Shown: positions 34,315 to 43,412, numbered from the stretch's first letter. The stretch is 48,214 bases of DNA from an uncultured Opitutales bacterium (GCA_900548275.1 URJY01000013.1:1-48214), one strand, 5' to 3'. Notes: generated from the sequence alone by a model not told the origin. A program made the numbers and translations.

Positions 34315-34332
34315 CTTGCAAGCTTATTGAAA
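34315..34332 (-). repeat. 18-bp repeated upstream element, copy 2
   Basis: The exact second copy of CTTGCAAGCTTATTGAAA, 31 bases before the ATG of the unrecognised gene at 33529-34284. Confidence 0.6.
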
Positions 34333-34356
34333 TAATCCGCCGCGTTTTCGCCGAAA

Positions 34357-34395
34357 AATAAAAAAGGGACTGCCCCGACTTTGCGGAACAATCCC
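34357..34395 (-). terminator. Terminator of the DUF5696 gene at 34425
   Basis: An 11-position stem including G-U pairs (GGGATTGTTCC against GGGGCAGTCCC on the minus strand) with an 8-base loop, followed by a T run. It lies 30 bases past the stop. Confidence 0.8.
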
Positions 34396-34424
34396 CATGC
34401 TGTGCGGACTGCTATGTCCTACAT

Positions 34425-36236
34425 TTACGGTTTCAAAAGCTTGTAGTCTTCGGCTGCAACCGTTTGACCGTTGTATACAAACGGCTTCTTGGAATAGTTG
34501 GTAACGATTCTGCTTCCGTCGGAATAAACGGTGAGGAATACCTCGGGCGCGATTTCGTCGTGGAAGTCCATATATTCAAGTTGCAGATATTTTACGTTTT
34601 GGTATTCGTCGTACGCCTCTTTGACCTTGGCGAACGTACTGTCTTTTGTGAGGTCGCCGTAATACGAGAGTCTTCCGCCGAATTCCATAAATTTCAGCCT
34701 GAGCTGCTTGGCATTTTTGTCGGTGTTCATAAGCGGCCACGCGGCGGCGGCGGGCTCGCGCATATTGTAGCCGATTGTCGTGAAGAACGGATTGCTCATT
34801 ATGATTCCGTGGTACGCAATCTGCCAGAGCGGCGCGATTCTGTCGGCAAGCGGAACATTCTTTTTCATTACCTTTTCGGGCATCCACGCGGCATACAAAA
34901 TGAAGTCGAGCGTGTTCGCAACGTGGTCGCAGCCGCTCTCCGAAGTAAAGCCGCCGAAGAAAGCCCGCGAAAGCAGCCCGATTTGGTTCATATAGTACGC
35001 GCACTCCTTGCGGGTTATCGGATGCGAGAGATCGAAACACGGATACGGCGTAATCGCGCTCGTCACGTCGATGTGGAGCGGACCGTTGAAGCCCAGCTGC
35101 TGCATCTTCGTATAATTTTCGAGAACCTGCTTATAATAGACCTGCTTAAAACAGGGGCGGTACGCCTCGCCGCCCATGCCGTCGTAGTGGATGTACGAGC
35201 CGTCGAGCTGAAGCGCGAGATCGTTTTTGTCGAATGCGGGCGAAATAGTGTAGTTTTCGGTATGCAAAATATGCGGGGCAACCTGAAAACCCAATTCCTT
35301 TCCGAGCGCGGTAAGCTGGCGGCATTTCGCGTTTCCGCCCAGTTCGGGCTCGGCTACGCCGTATATCGGGCATCTGCCGTTCGACCGCCAATTCCAGTTT
35401 GTCAAAATTATGTCCGCCTTTTCGATCCCCATTTTCTTGAGAGTCTTCAGCGATTCCATCATATTGTCGTAGTCGCGCAATTTTTGGATGTTCGGCTCGT
35501 CCACATCCTTCCAGTGATAGCCGCGGTTGAGCTTTGTCTCGTCCTTGCGCATAAATGTCGCCATCGAGAACTTCAGGTAAATTGCGTCGACCGAGTATTT
35601 CAGGCGCGGGTTGCCCTTTATGCGCTCCCTGAGCGGCAGAACTTCGCCGCGTTCAAGCTGGTACTTGCGGTACGCCTTGCCCATCGACGAATAGTTGGCC
35701 TTTTTGCCCTTGAAATATGCGTAGTCAATTACGATATCCTCGTATATCGGCATCCCGATTTCGGCGATGTGGAAACGCGGAAATACTTTGTACAGCCCCG
35801 AACGCACGTCGACATTCATCGAATACTCGTATTGCAGACCCTTTACGATTCCGACAAAAGCCTCGTTTCCCTTCTTTACCCCGTAAATGGGCAGACGGTT
35901 TTTTCTGAGCGAGTACGAACCGTTGTCTGCCTTGAACGAGCCCATCAGACCTTCCGCCATAATCCAATAGCCGTCGTCGCCTTTCTGGGCGGTGGAGTCT
36001 TCGGTTATGACGTCGATGTGTTTTACGTCGTCCCAAAACCAAGTCGAATACTTTGCATACGGAATCTTGAGACGCAGCGTATTTTTCGAAATCCGCTCCA
36101 TTTTCACGGTTTCTTCGCTTACTTTTCCGTTTTTGCGCTCTATGACAAGCTGCGCGACATCGCTCATAGCCGATGCCACCGAAGCCGAAAGCAGCAGCGC
36201 GGCTACGGCGAGTTTCACTGATGATTTTTTCCCCAT
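34425..36236 (-). CDS. Secreted DUF5696-type putative glycoside hydrolase, copy 1
   Basis: A 603-residue protein with signal peptide (SSVKLAVAALLLSASVASA), an N-terminal beta-sandwich (about 25-190, ending FKGKKANYSSMGKAYRKYQ) and a TIM-barrel-like catalytic region. The pattern fits DUF5696, distantly related to GH101/GH129 alpha-N-acetylgalactosaminidases; this assignment is from memory of the family and not certain. The paralogue at 44650 shares the layout. Between them Asp390 (LHIDVTS) and Glu433 (TSESGCDH) are conserved with identical 43-residue spacing, making them candidate nucleophile and acid/base. Other shared blocks: KKGDDGYW, PLW-I-YHGI. The gene is separated from the epimerase-like gene by 160 bases holding a 7-bp inverted repeat. 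Confidence 0.8.
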   Translation of the reverse strand: MGKKSSVKLAVAALLLSASVASAMSDVAQLVIERKNGKVSEETVKMERISKNTLRLKIPYAKYSTWFWDDVKHIDVITEDSTAQKGDDGYWIMAEGLMGSFKADNGSYSLRKNRLPIYGVKKGNEAFVGIVKGLQYEYSMNVDVRSGLYKVFPRFHIAEIGMPIYEDIVIDYAYFKGKKANYSSMGKAYRKYQLERGEVLPLRERIKGNPRLKYSVDAIYLKFSMATFMRKDETKLNRGYHWKDVDEPNIQKLRDYDNMMESLKTLKKMGIEKADIILTNWNWRSNGRCPIYGVAEPELGGNAKCRQLTALGKELGFQVAPHILHTENYTISPAFDKNDLALQLDGSYIHYDGMGGEAYRPCFKQVYYKQVLENYTKMQQLGFNGPLHIDVTSAITPYPCFDLSHPITRKECAYYMNQIGLLSRAFFGGFTSESGCDHVANTLDFILYAAWMPEKVMKKNVPLADRIAPLWQIAYHGIIMSNPFFTTIGYNMREPAAAAWPLMNTDKNAKQLRLKFMEFGGRLSYYGDLTKDSTFAKVKEAYDEYQNVKYLQLEYMDFHDEIAPEVFLTVYSDGSRIVTNYSKKPFVYNGQTVAAEDYKLLKP

Positions 36237-36332
36237 AAGAACCGAATAATAGTTTAGATTTTAACCCATTAAAAATCAGGCGGCCAATACGCACCTTCAC
36301 ACAGAAGCACAACCGTCCGCCTCTTAACGGAG

Positions 36333-36355
36333 AAACGATTACAAAAACATCGTTT
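36333..36355 (-). promoter_or_regulatory. Inverted repeat upstream of DUF5696 copy 1, possible operator
   Basis: AAACGAT (36333-36339) and ATCGTTT (36349-36355) are exact complements separated by 9 bases, about 97 bases before the ATG at 36236. The half-site resembles those of sugar-responsive repressors, but no regulator is adjacent. Confidence 0.4.
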
Positions 36356-36396
36356 TAAATGCAAACACAAAATTCAGCTTTAAACGAAAAATCGGT

Positions 36397-37392
36397 TCAA
36401 AGACTTATTTCAAGCGAGCAAACTTCTGTTGACTTCGGCGCGACCGTGGGCGCGTTTCTGCCTGCGGCGAAAGGCGGAACGCCCCAAAATTCGACCGCCC
36501 AAAACGGCGTTTCGTCGGGGATGCCCCAGTTTACGATACAATAACGCGGATCCAACTTGCCGTCGTTGAGAAGCAGAGCGATCTTCTCGTCGCTTTTCGA
36601 ACAAACAACGCTAACGAGCGGCGAACGCAAAGACGAGTGTATCCGCGCAGTGGATTTTTCGCCGAACGACATCGAGTCGAACGCCACGGGACGCAGCAGT
36701 CCGTCGTTGTTTAGCACCAAATACGCCGCGGCACAATCGACAATTTGGCGGTAGTCCGAATGTTTTGTGCCGTCGATCCACGGCATCGCAAAAAACGGGT
36801 GGTAGCCGACTCCCCACGGAATCGCGATTTCGCCTTTGTTTACGAGACGGAATTCGACCCTGTACGAATCGCCGCGAAATTTGTAGTAGACGAAAAAGTC
36901 GTATTTGAACGGATACGCCTTTTGGCTGTAGTCGTTCTCGGCGAACTTCAGAAGAATGTCGCTATCGGAAACAGAAACGATTTCGAATCTGCCGTTGTCG
37001 GCGAATCCGAATTTGCGCATCGGCAGAATTTTACCGTCGGGCGATTTCCAAAAATTCGGCTTTTGACCGTCGTGCGACATCCCGCAAAACGGGAAGAAAA
37101 CGGGCGCACCGCCGTAAACCGACGGCTCCGTGCCGAAGCTTCCGCGCACAACGCCGTCCGGCCAATAAATAACCTTTCTAACAGAACCGTCCGCGCGCTT
37201 GTAGTTCCACGACAATACCTGCGCGCCCTCCTCGGGGTTTAGCAGAAACGTCGAGTTTCCGACCGAAAACTCGTAAAGCTTCGCGCTGTCCTTCGAAACA
37301 ATCGAGAGCTTAGCCGAAGGTTCCCGCGATACGCACGCCGAAACGGCAAATATCGACAGCGCGCACAACAACGATATCAAACATTTTTTCAT
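36397..37392 (-). CDS. Aldose 1-epimerase-like lipoprotein
   Basis: A 331-residue protein with a textbook lipoprotein signal (FAVSAC, lipid on Cys20) and a galactose-mutarotase-type beta-sandwich. Landmarks: NPEEGAQVLSWNYK, GGAPVFFPFCGMSHDG (first His region), GVGYHPFFAMPW (the conserved H-P-F catalytic-His block) and a late Glu in WAVEFWG. Mutarotases interconvert sugar anomers. An exported, membrane-anchored form probably acts on sugars or oligosaccharides released by the periplasmic hydrolases, for example the DUF5696 product downstream. It follows the rRNA methyltransferase gene by 30 bases on the same strand. Substrate unknown; a D-hexose-6-phosphate epimerase is unlikely outside the cytoplasm. 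Confidence 0.82.
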   Translation of the reverse strand: MKKCLISLLCALSIFAVSACVSREPSAKLSIVSKDSAKLYEFSVGNSTFLLNPEEGAQVLSWNYKRADGSVRKVIYWPDGVVRGSFGTEPSVYGGAPVFFPFCGMSHDGQKPNFWKSPDGKILPMRKFGFADNGRFEIVSVSDSDILLKFAENDYSQKAYPFKYDFFVYYKFRGDSYRVEFRLVNKGEIAIPWGVGYHPFFAMPWIDGTKHSDYRQIVDCAAAYLVLNNDGLLRPVAFDSMSFGEKSTARIHSSLRSPLVSVVCSKSDEKIALLLNDGKLDPRYCIVNWGIPDETPFWAVEFWGVPPFAAGRNAPTVAPKSTEVCSLEISL

Positions 37393-37422
37393 CCCGTTAA
37401 TCCTCTCAAATATTCCTGTTGT

Positions 37423-38643
37423 CTATCCGATTTTCGAAAGCGTGGCGACGCTCTCGATGTGGCGCGTCTGCGGGAAAAGGTCGAAGGGCTGCAGACGTTC
37501 GAGCTTGTAGCCGCGGGTTGTAAGATACGCCAAGTCGCGCGCCTGCGTGTCGGGTCCGCACGATACATACACAATGCGCTCGGGCGCGAATGCCGTAAGC
37601 TGCTCCAGAAACGCGGTGTCGCAGCCAGCGCGGGGCGGGTCGATTATCACCGACGTTTCCGCGCCGCCGAATTTCTTGGCAACGCCGTCGAAAATGGTCT
37701 CGGCCTTGCCTATCAGAAATTCGCAGTTTTTGATGTTGTTTATCTTGGCGTTTGCGTTGGCGCATACTATCGCCTTCGAGCTGATTTCCACGCCCGCGAC
37801 GTTTTCAAAATCCTTCGCCGCGGCAAGCGCAAACACGCCCACACCGCAGTAGGCGTCGACCAAGTTGCGCGTTCCCTTCGCCTGCTCTATCGCGTATTGC
37901 ACAAGCTCGGGCAAGATGTGCGGATTGTTCTGGAAAAATTCGCCCGCGCAGAACTGGTACGAAATTCCGCCGACCCTCTCGGTGCGGATTGCGGTGTTGT
38001 CTTGGCAAACCCCCTCGGCGCAGTCGCGCAAAAGCAGCGTTCCGCCGCGTCGCGGATTGCTCTTTTTGATTCGTTCGCGCGCGGCGGGCAAAGCCTCGTT
38101 GATGGCTTTCGAGGCAATCGGGCACTGCGGAACGTCGACAAGACTCGTTCGCCTGCCCTGCATAATGAACCCCACGGGCATATTGCCGCCGCGCGGTCTT
38201 TCGTAATGCGGAGTGAGCTTCGAACGGTAGCCGTACTGCACGGGAGACGGATGCGTCGACGAGACTTCGAATTCGATTCCGCCGATGCGCTTCATCAAAT
38301 CGCGAACCTGTTTGCGTTTCCATTCGAGCTGCGCCGAATACGCCAAATGCTGATACTGACAACCGCCGCAAGTGCCGAAAAGCGGACACAGCGGCTTTAC
38401 GCGGTCGGGCGACGGACGCAGAACTTCGACCAAATCGGCCTCCGAAAAATTCTTGCGGTTGCGGTACACGCGCGCCTTCACGCGTTCGCCGCCGAGGGCG
38501 AACGGCACCATCACAACCCAGCCGTCGATGCGCCCCACCCCGACGCCGAGATTGTTGAGGTCGTCTATCTCCAGTTCTACAATCTGGCGGTAGGCGAAAG
38601 GCGTTGGCACGAAGTTTTTGGGAGCTGTATCTTGTTTGTCCAT
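37423..38643 (-). CDS. 23S rRNA (uracil-C5)-methyltransferase, RlmD/TrmA family
   Basis: The 406-residue enzyme methylates C5 of a uridine in rRNA (RlmD or RlmC type) or tRNA (TrmA type). It has an N-terminal TRAM RNA-binding domain (about 18-75) and a [4Fe-4S] cluster site, Cys86, Cys92, Cys95 and Cys174 (CPLFGTCGGC and VPQCPI). The SAM fold has VDAYCGVGVFALAAA, IIDPPRAGCD and the catalytic Cys362 in VYVSCGPDTQARDL. The cluster makes RlmD, RlmC or TrmFO-independent RumA forms more likely than TrmA. The exact target base cannot be told from sequence. It is divergent from the SpoU methyltransferase gene, 56 bases away. Confidence 0.92.
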   Translation of the reverse strand: MDKQDTAPKNFVPTPFAYRQIVELEIDDLNNLGVGVGRIDGWVVMVPFALGGERVKARVYRNRKNFSEADLVEVLRPSPDRVKPLCPLFGTCGGCQYQHLAYSAQLEWKRKQVRDLMKRIGGIEFEVSSTHPSPVQYGYRSKLTPHYERPRGGNMPVGFIMQGRRTSLVDVPQCPIASKAINEALPAARERIKKSNPRRGGTLLLRDCAEGVCQDNTAIRTERVGGISYQFCAGEFFQNNPHILPELVQYAIEQAKGTRNLVDAYCGVGVFALAAAKDFENVAGVEISSKAIVCANANAKINNIKNCEFLIGKAETIFDGVAKKFGGAETSVIIDPPRAGCDTAFLEQLTAFAPERIVYVSCGPDTQARDLAYLTTRGYKLERLQPFDLFPQTRHIESVATLSKIG

Positions 38644-38699
38644 AAAAAAAGTTGTAATGACAGTTTTTTATGTTTTCGTGTAAGGGCAACAATAAAAAT

Positions 38700-39506
38700 A
38701 TGTCGGAAGAATTTATACAGAGCAGACAGAATCCGAGAGTGAAGCTTTTGTTGAAGCTGCGCGACAGGGCGGGTCGCCGCAAGACGGGGCTTTTTACGGT
38801 CGAAGGGCTGCGCGAGCTCTCGCGCTGCGCGGAGCTTGTCGGCGCGGAGGAAATATACTTCTGCCCCGAGTTTTTCAAAAGCCCCGAACACTCGCTCTTT
38901 GTCGAAAAAATCCGCGGCGAAGGCAAAATCCCGCTGTGCCGCCTCTCGGAAGGCGCATTCGAAAAAGTGTCGAACCGCGAGGGCTGCGACGGACTTTTGG
39001 GGGTCGTCAAACAGTGGAACTGCTCGCTCGCCGACATCGACATTTCGGACGCGGAAAATCCGACACTGCTTGTGGCAGACTCGATAGAAAAACCGGGGAA
39101 TCTGGGGGCGTTGCTGCGCAGTGCGGACTCGCTCGGCGCGGCGGCGGTGGTGCTGACAAACCCCGTGGGCGATATCTTCAACCCCGCAGTGGTGAGGTCT
39201 TCGCAGGGGGCGTTGTTCTCGGTGCGCATTGCGGAATCGACGCCGAACGAACTCTGCAAGTGGCTTGGGGAACATAAAATCAAGACGGTCGGAGCACACC
39301 TGCGGGCGGAAAAATTCCTGTGGCAAACGGATATGTCGAAGCCTTGCGCGATTGTGGTTGGCGCGGAGTCGACGGGGCTCGGCGAAGACTGGAACGGACT
39401 GCTCGACGAAACGGTAAAAATCCCGATGCACGGAATCTCGGACAGTATGAACGTAAACATAGCCGCCTCGATATTCCTCTACGAAGCCCTCCGCAGCAGG
39501 CTGTAG
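38700..39506 (+). CDS. SpoU/TrmH-family RNA 2'-O-methyltransferase
   Basis: A 268-residue SPOUT enzyme that methylates a ribose 2'-OH in rRNA or tRNA, binding SAM in a trefoil knot. The N-terminal substrate domain (SRQNPRVKLLLKLRDR, LFTVEGLREL) is followed by motif 1 KPGNLGALLRSADSLGA (Asn and Arg catalytic), motif 2 IVVGAESTGL and motif 3 IPMHGISDSMNVNIAASIFLYEA (keyed by S-MNV--A). Start at the ATG 38700; the upstream frame from 38670 lacks conservation. It resembles TsnR/RlmB-like proteins; the target base is uncertain. A bidirectional terminator separates it from tex. Confidence 0.92.
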   Translation: MSEEFIQSRQNPRVKLLLKLRDRAGRRKTGLFTVEGLRELSRCAELVGAEEIYFCPEFFKSPEHSLFVEKIRGEGKIPLCRLSEGAFEKVSNREGCDGLLGVVKQWNCSLADIDISDAENPTLLVADSIEKPGNLGALLRSADSLGAAAVVLTNPVGDIFNPAVVRSSQGALFSVRIAESTPNELCKWLGEHKIKTVGAHLRAEKFLWQTDMSKPCAIVVGAESTGLGEDWNGLLDETVKIPMHGISDSMNVNIAASIFLYEALRSRL

Positions 39507-39547
39507 ATTTCGGAAAATTCCGCAAACGCACGAACAAATTTACGCAC

Positions 39548-39578
39548 AAAAAGGCGGCAACCGAAATTGCCGCCTTTT
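39548..39578. terminator. Bidirectional terminator between the SpoU gene and tex
   Basis: Perfect 8-bp stem GGCGGCAA/TTGCCGCC (39553-39560 and 39567-39574) flanked by an A run and a T run, so it can stop transcription from both convergent genes. Confidence 0.9.
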
Positions 39579-39601
39579 GTCACATCCGTTAAAGTCGCCG
39601 T

Positions 39602-41881
39602 TTAGAATTTCAGGTTCGAGAATGCGTCTCCGAACGAGTTTCCGAAGGGTTGGTTCGAACGGCGCGGTTGGAAGCCGTTGCCGTTTCTGCCGCCACGCGG
39701 CGCGCCGCGGGCTGCCGACTCTCCCGCGCTCTTTACCCTCTTCTGCGGATTGCTCTTCATCGAAAGCCCTATTCTCTTCCGCGCCAAATCGACTTCCATC
39801 ACGCACACGTTCACTTTTTGCTGCGGCTTTACAACGTCGTGCGGGTCTTTCACGAATGTATCCGAAAGTTCGCTGATGTGGACGAGCCCGTCTTGGTGTA
39901 CTCCGATATCGACGAACGCGCCGAATGCGGTTACGTTGGTGACGATTCCGGGGAGGCGCATTCCCTCCTGCAAGTCTTCGATTTTATTCACGCCCTCGGC
40001 GAACGAGAATGCTTCGAATTTTTCGCGCGGGTCGCGCCCCGGCTTGCCGAGTTCCTGCATAATGTCTTTGAGAGTCGGCATACCGAGCTCGCCGTCGACG
40101 TATTTTTTCAAGTCGATTTTCGCGCGGGTTGACGGGTCGCGCAGGAGTGTTGCAACATCCGTGCCCAAGTCGGACGCCATTTTCTCGACGACCGCGTAGC
40201 GTTCGGGGTGGACTGCGCTTGCGTCGAGCGGGTTGTCGCCGCCGCGGATTCGCAAAAAGCCCGCAGCCTGTTCGAATGTCTTCGCGCCAAGCCCCTTGAC
40301 TTTCAGAAGTTCGCGGCGCGACTTGAACGGTCCGTTTGCGTTGCGGTATTCTACTATGTTTGCCGCCGTCGTACCGTTCAACCCCGACACGTACGAAAGC
40401 AGCTGTTTGCTCGCCGTGTTCACCTCGACTCCCACGCTGTTTACGCAACTCACGACGGTGTCGTCGAGCGAACGCTTGAGCATTGTCTGGTTTACGTCGT
40501 GCTGATACTGTCCCACGCCGATTGACTGCGGGTCGATTTTCACGAGTTCCGCGAGCGGATCCATCAGGCGTCTGCCGATTGAGACCGCGCCGCGTACGGT
40601 GATGTCGTAGTTCGGGAACTCCTCTCGCGCGACTTCCGACGCCGAATAAATCGAAGCACCGCTTTCGTTGACCATCACCACGGGAATCGTCGGAGGAAGA
40701 CCGAGCGAGCGGACGAACGCTTCGGTCTCGCGCCCCGCCGTGCCGTTGCCGATTGCGATTGCCTCGATTTCGAAACGCTTGCAGTAGCCGAGAATTTTCA
40801 GCTTGGCGTCCTCGAGTTTCATCGCGCCCTGTTCGGGATAAATTACGTCGTTGTGGAGAAGGTCGCCCTGTCTGTTCAGACAGACAACCTTGCAGCCCGT
40901 GCGGAAACCGGGGTCGATTGCCAAGACGTTTTTGCGTCCGAGGGGCGATGCCATCAAAAGTTCGCGCAGATTGTTCGCGAAAATTTTCACCGCCTCCTCG
41001 TCGGCGCGTTTCTTGACTTCAAGGCGCATGTATGTTTCGGATGTCGAAGCAAGCAGGCGGTTGTAGGAATCCTCCGCCGCAAGGGCGACCTGCTTTGCCG
41101 ACTCTCCGCTGCCCTTGACGAAAAGTTTTTTGAGAATCGAAACCGCGCCAGCCGCGTCTTCGGGAACTATGCGCATAATTAGGAACCCCTCCGCCTCTCC
41201 GCGGCGCACCGCAAGTATTCGGTGGCTCGGCGCGTCCTTCGCCCTCTCGGACCACTGGAAGTAGTCGCGGTATTTCGCGCCCTCCTGCTCCTTGCCGAAC
41301 ATCACTTTCGACGACATGTCGGACTCGCTCTCGAAATACGCGCGCACCGCCGCACGCGCCTGCGCGTCGTCGGCAATGTTTTCGGCGATGATGTCGCGCG
41401 CGCCCGCCAACGCGGCTTCGGCGTCGGCAACCTCCTTTTCGGAATCGACAAACTCGGCGGCTTTCGCCGTGCAGTCGGCATCCTGATTTTCGAGAATGAA
41501 CTGCGCAAGCGGCTCGAGCCCCCTCTCCTTTGCGATTGTAGCGCGCGTGCGACGTTTGGGCTTGAAAGGCTGGTAGATGTCTTCAATGCGGGCGAGAGTT
41601 TCGGCGGCGTCGAGCGCGGCGGAAATCTCGGCGGTCAAAAGCTTGCGCTCCTCGAGCGACTTCCTGACGGCGGCGCGGCGGTCGTCGAGCGCGGCAAGTC
41701 GTTCCAAATCGTCGCGGATTTTAGTGATGGCAACTTCGTCGAGCGAACCCGTCGCCTCTTTTCTATAACGCGCAATAAACGGCACGGTCGCGCCCTCCTC
41801 GAGCAGCTTGGCTACCGCACCTACCCCGCCGACGGGAATGTTCGATTCCGTCGCGATTTTAATAATGTGGTCCTGATTCAT
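39602..41881 (-). CDS. tex: Tex-like RNA-binding transcription accessory protein
   Basis: Tex is a conserved nucleic-acid-binding protein implicated in transcription and stress tolerance. The 759-residue product has the N-terminal helix-rich Tex domain (ATVPFIARYRKEATG), the YqgF-like RNase H fold (LAIDPGFRTGCKVVCL), HhH motifs (GLNGTTAANIVEYRN, LKVKGLGAKTFEQAAGFLRI) and an S1 domain (IVTNVTAFGAFVDIG-HQDGLVHIS). After S1 comes a Gly/Arg/Asn-rich tail (GAPRGGRNGNGF) that probably binds RNA. Start at MNQDHIIKIATES (41881); the frame runs on to 42022 without conservation. It is divergent from malate dehydrogenase. Confidence 0.95.
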   Translation of the reverse strand: MNQDHIIKIATESNIPVGGVGAVAKLLEEGATVPFIARYRKEATGSLDEVAITKIRDDLERLAALDDRRAAVRKSLEERKLLTAEISAALDAAETLARIEDIYQPFKPKRRTRATIAKERGLEPLAQFILENQDADCTAKAAEFVDSEKEVADAEAALAGARDIIAENIADDAQARAAVRAYFESESDMSSKVMFGKEQEGAKYRDYFQWSERAKDAPSHRILAVRRGEAEGFLIMRIVPEDAAGAVSILKKLFVKGSGESAKQVALAAEDSYNRLLASTSETYMRLEVKKRADEEAVKIFANNLRELLMASPLGRKNVLAIDPGFRTGCKVVCLNRQGDLLHNDVIYPEQGAMKLEDAKLKILGYCKRFEIEAIAIGNGTAGRETEAFVRSLGLPPTIPVVMVNESGASIYSASEVAREEFPNYDITVRGAVSIGRRLMDPLAELVKIDPQSIGVGQYQHDVNQTMLKRSLDDTVVSCVNSVGVEVNTASKQLLSYVSGLNGTTAANIVEYRNANGPFKSRRELLKVKGLGAKTFEQAAGFLRIRGGDNPLDASAVHPERYAVVEKMASDLGTDVATLLRDPSTRAKIDLKKYVDGELGMPTLKDIMQELGKPGRDPREKFEAFSFAEGVNKIEDLQEGMRLPGIVTNVTAFGAFVDIGVHQDGLVHISELSDTFVKDPHDVVKPQQKVNVCVMEVDLARKRIGLSMKSNPQKRVKSAGESAARGAPRGGRNGNGFQPRRSNQPFGNSFGDAFSNLKF

Positions 41882-41979
41882 ATCGCAAAAATTTAAATTC
41901 GAATGTACCCGACCACTATCGCAAAACCGCCCGAAAAAATCAAAGAGAATCTTGGCGGTTGCCGCAAAATTTATTAAGA

Positions 41980-42008
41980 TTGACAAGCAGTGCGCCCAGT
42001 CGATTATG
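41980..42008 (+). promoter_or_regulatory. Candidate promoter of malate dehydrogenase
   Basis: TTGACA (41980-41985), 17 bases, ATTATG (42003-42008). The predicted start is about 15 bases before the ATG. Confidence 0.5.
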
Positions 42009-42030
42009 GAGCGGATAGACACGTAAAAAG

Positions 42031-43026
42031 ATGAAGAAACCGATTAAAGTTACCGTTACGGGTTCTACAGGCCACATCGGCTACTCGTTGCTATTTAAAA
42101 TCGCCAACGGCGGAATGTTCGGCGAAGACCAACCCGTCGATTTGATGATGCTCGGCGTATACCCAGGGGCGGGCTCGATGCGTGTGGGGCTTGCAATGGA
42201 ACTTGAAGACTGCGCCTACGAAACCCTCAATTCGATGCGCTCCACAACCGACCTCGACGAGGGTTTCGACGGAGCTAACTGGATTATTATGCTCGGCTGC
42301 GCACCGCGCAAAAAGGGAATGGAACGTGCCGACCTGCTCGAAATGAACGGCAGAATGTTCATAGGTCAGGGCGCAAGCATCGCGAAGAACGCGGCGAACG
42401 ACGTGCGCATTCTGGTCGTTGGCAACCCGTGCAACACAAACGCGTGGATTGCGATGAACAACGCCGCAGGCGTGCCGACCGACCGCTGGTTCGCCCTGAC
42501 AAGACTCGACGAAAATCGGGCGAAGGCGCAACTTGCAAAGAAAGCGGGAGTGCGCGTGGGCGACGTATCGAATATGTGCGTGTGGGGTAACCACTCGAAC
42601 ACACAGTTCCCCGATTTCTACAACGCGAAAATCTGCGGGAAACCCGCCCTCGACGTAATCGGCGACGAACAGTGGCTGAAGGACGACTTCATAAAAATCG
42701 TGCGCAACAGAGGCGCGGCGGTGATAGAGGAACGCGGCGCGTCGAGCGCGGCGAGTGCGGCAAGCGCGATAGTCGATACCGTGAAATCGATAATAACGCC
42801 GACCCCCGCAGGCGACTTCCACAGCGTGGCAGTCTGCTCCGACGGCTCGTACGGAACGCAAAAGGGACTGATAACCTCAATGCCGATTCGCAGCGACGGG
42901 AAAAAGATAGAAATCGTACAGGGCTTGCAAATAAACGACTTCGCCAGAGAACAAATAGACAAATCGGTGGCGGAACTCGCCGACGAAGCGGCAACCTTCA
43001 AATCGATAGAAACCCTGTCGCTCTAA
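42031..43026 (+). CDS. mdh: Malate dehydrogenase (NAD(P)-dependent)
   Basis: Interconverts malate and oxaloacetate. The 331-residue product belongs to the cytosolic-type MDH group rather than the LDH-like bacterial MDH. Landmarks: VTGSTGHIGYSLLF (dinucleotide loop), MLGCAPRKKGMERADLL (substrate loop with Arg), VVGNPCNTNAWIA, LTRLDENRA (Asp and Arg) and WGNHSNTQFPD with the catalytic His. GTAAAAAG before the ATG serves as ribosome site. A single-gene unit with its own promoter and terminator; a functional partner of PckG and malic enzyme elsewhere in the window. Confidence 0.96.
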   Translation: MKKPIKVTVTGSTGHIGYSLLFKIANGGMFGEDQPVDLMMLGVYPGAGSMRVGLAMELEDCAYETLNSMRSTTDLDEGFDGANWIIMLGCAPRKKGMERADLLEMNGRMFIGQGASIAKNAANDVRILVVGNPCNTNAWIAMNNAAGVPTDRWFALTRLDENRAKAQLAKKAGVRVGDVSNMCVWGNHSNTQFPDFYNAKICGKPALDVIGDEQWLKDDFIKIVRNRGAAVIEERGASSAASAASAIVDTVKSIITPTPAGDFHSVAVCSDGSYGTQKGLITSMPIRSDGKKIEIVQGLQINDFAREQIDKSVAELADEAATFKSIETLSL

Positions 43027-43050
43027 CGGAAAAGCAAAAAACATCGCCTC

Positions 43051-43086
43051 GGAGGAGGAAAAATTTTCCGCCTCCGCGTATTTTTT
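43051..43086 (+). terminator. Terminator of mdh
   Basis: A long stem with one A/G mismatch (GGAGG-A-GGAAAA at 43051-43062, TTTTCC-G-CCTCC at 43064-43075), then six T at 43081-43086, 25 bases past the stop. Confidence 0.8.
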
Positions 43087-43225
43087 CGATGCTTCAAACA
43101 TACCGATAGCAATAGGTATCCCACACCCGCCAATTCGGATAAAATGTTCGATATTTGGCAGTCCCCCCACACGAATAAGTTGCGGGACGGCTTGCGACGC
43201 CTTTTATTTTGCGCTAATAATCAGA

Positions 43226-43262
43226 CAAAAAAAGCCCGCAACTCGTTAAGAATTGCGGGCTT
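43226..43262 (-). terminator. Terminator of the tRNA cluster
   Basis: Perfect 10-bp stem AAGCCCGCAA/TTGCGGGCTT (43232-43241 and 43253-43262), with a T run on the minus strand, 9 bases past tRNA-Leu. Confidence 0.92.
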
Positions 43263-43270
43263 AAAAACAA

Positions 43271-43354
43271 TGCTCAAGGGGGGACTCGAACCCCCACGAC
43301 AGTGAAGCCACATGAACCTGAATCATGCGTGTCTACCAATTTCACCACTTGAGC
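43271..43354 (-). tRNA. tRNA-Leu (anticodon CAG)
   Basis: An 84-base type II tRNA with acceptor GCTCAAG/CTTGAGC, a long variable arm (GGCTTCACTGTC) and anticodon loop TTCAGGT, giving CAG. Discriminator A; no encoded CCA. It is the last of three tRNAs transcribed together on the minus strand. Confidence 0.95.
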
Positions 43355-43412
43355 GAAAGGTTATCCTTTTTTTGCGGATTTTACTCCGACACCCAAAAAG
43401 CTCTCGCCGACG

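Noticed and set aside
37805..39460. 551-codon minus-strand open frame over the methyltransferase genes
   Set aside because: It mixes antisense of the SpoU gene with an out-of-frame part of the RlmD-type gene.
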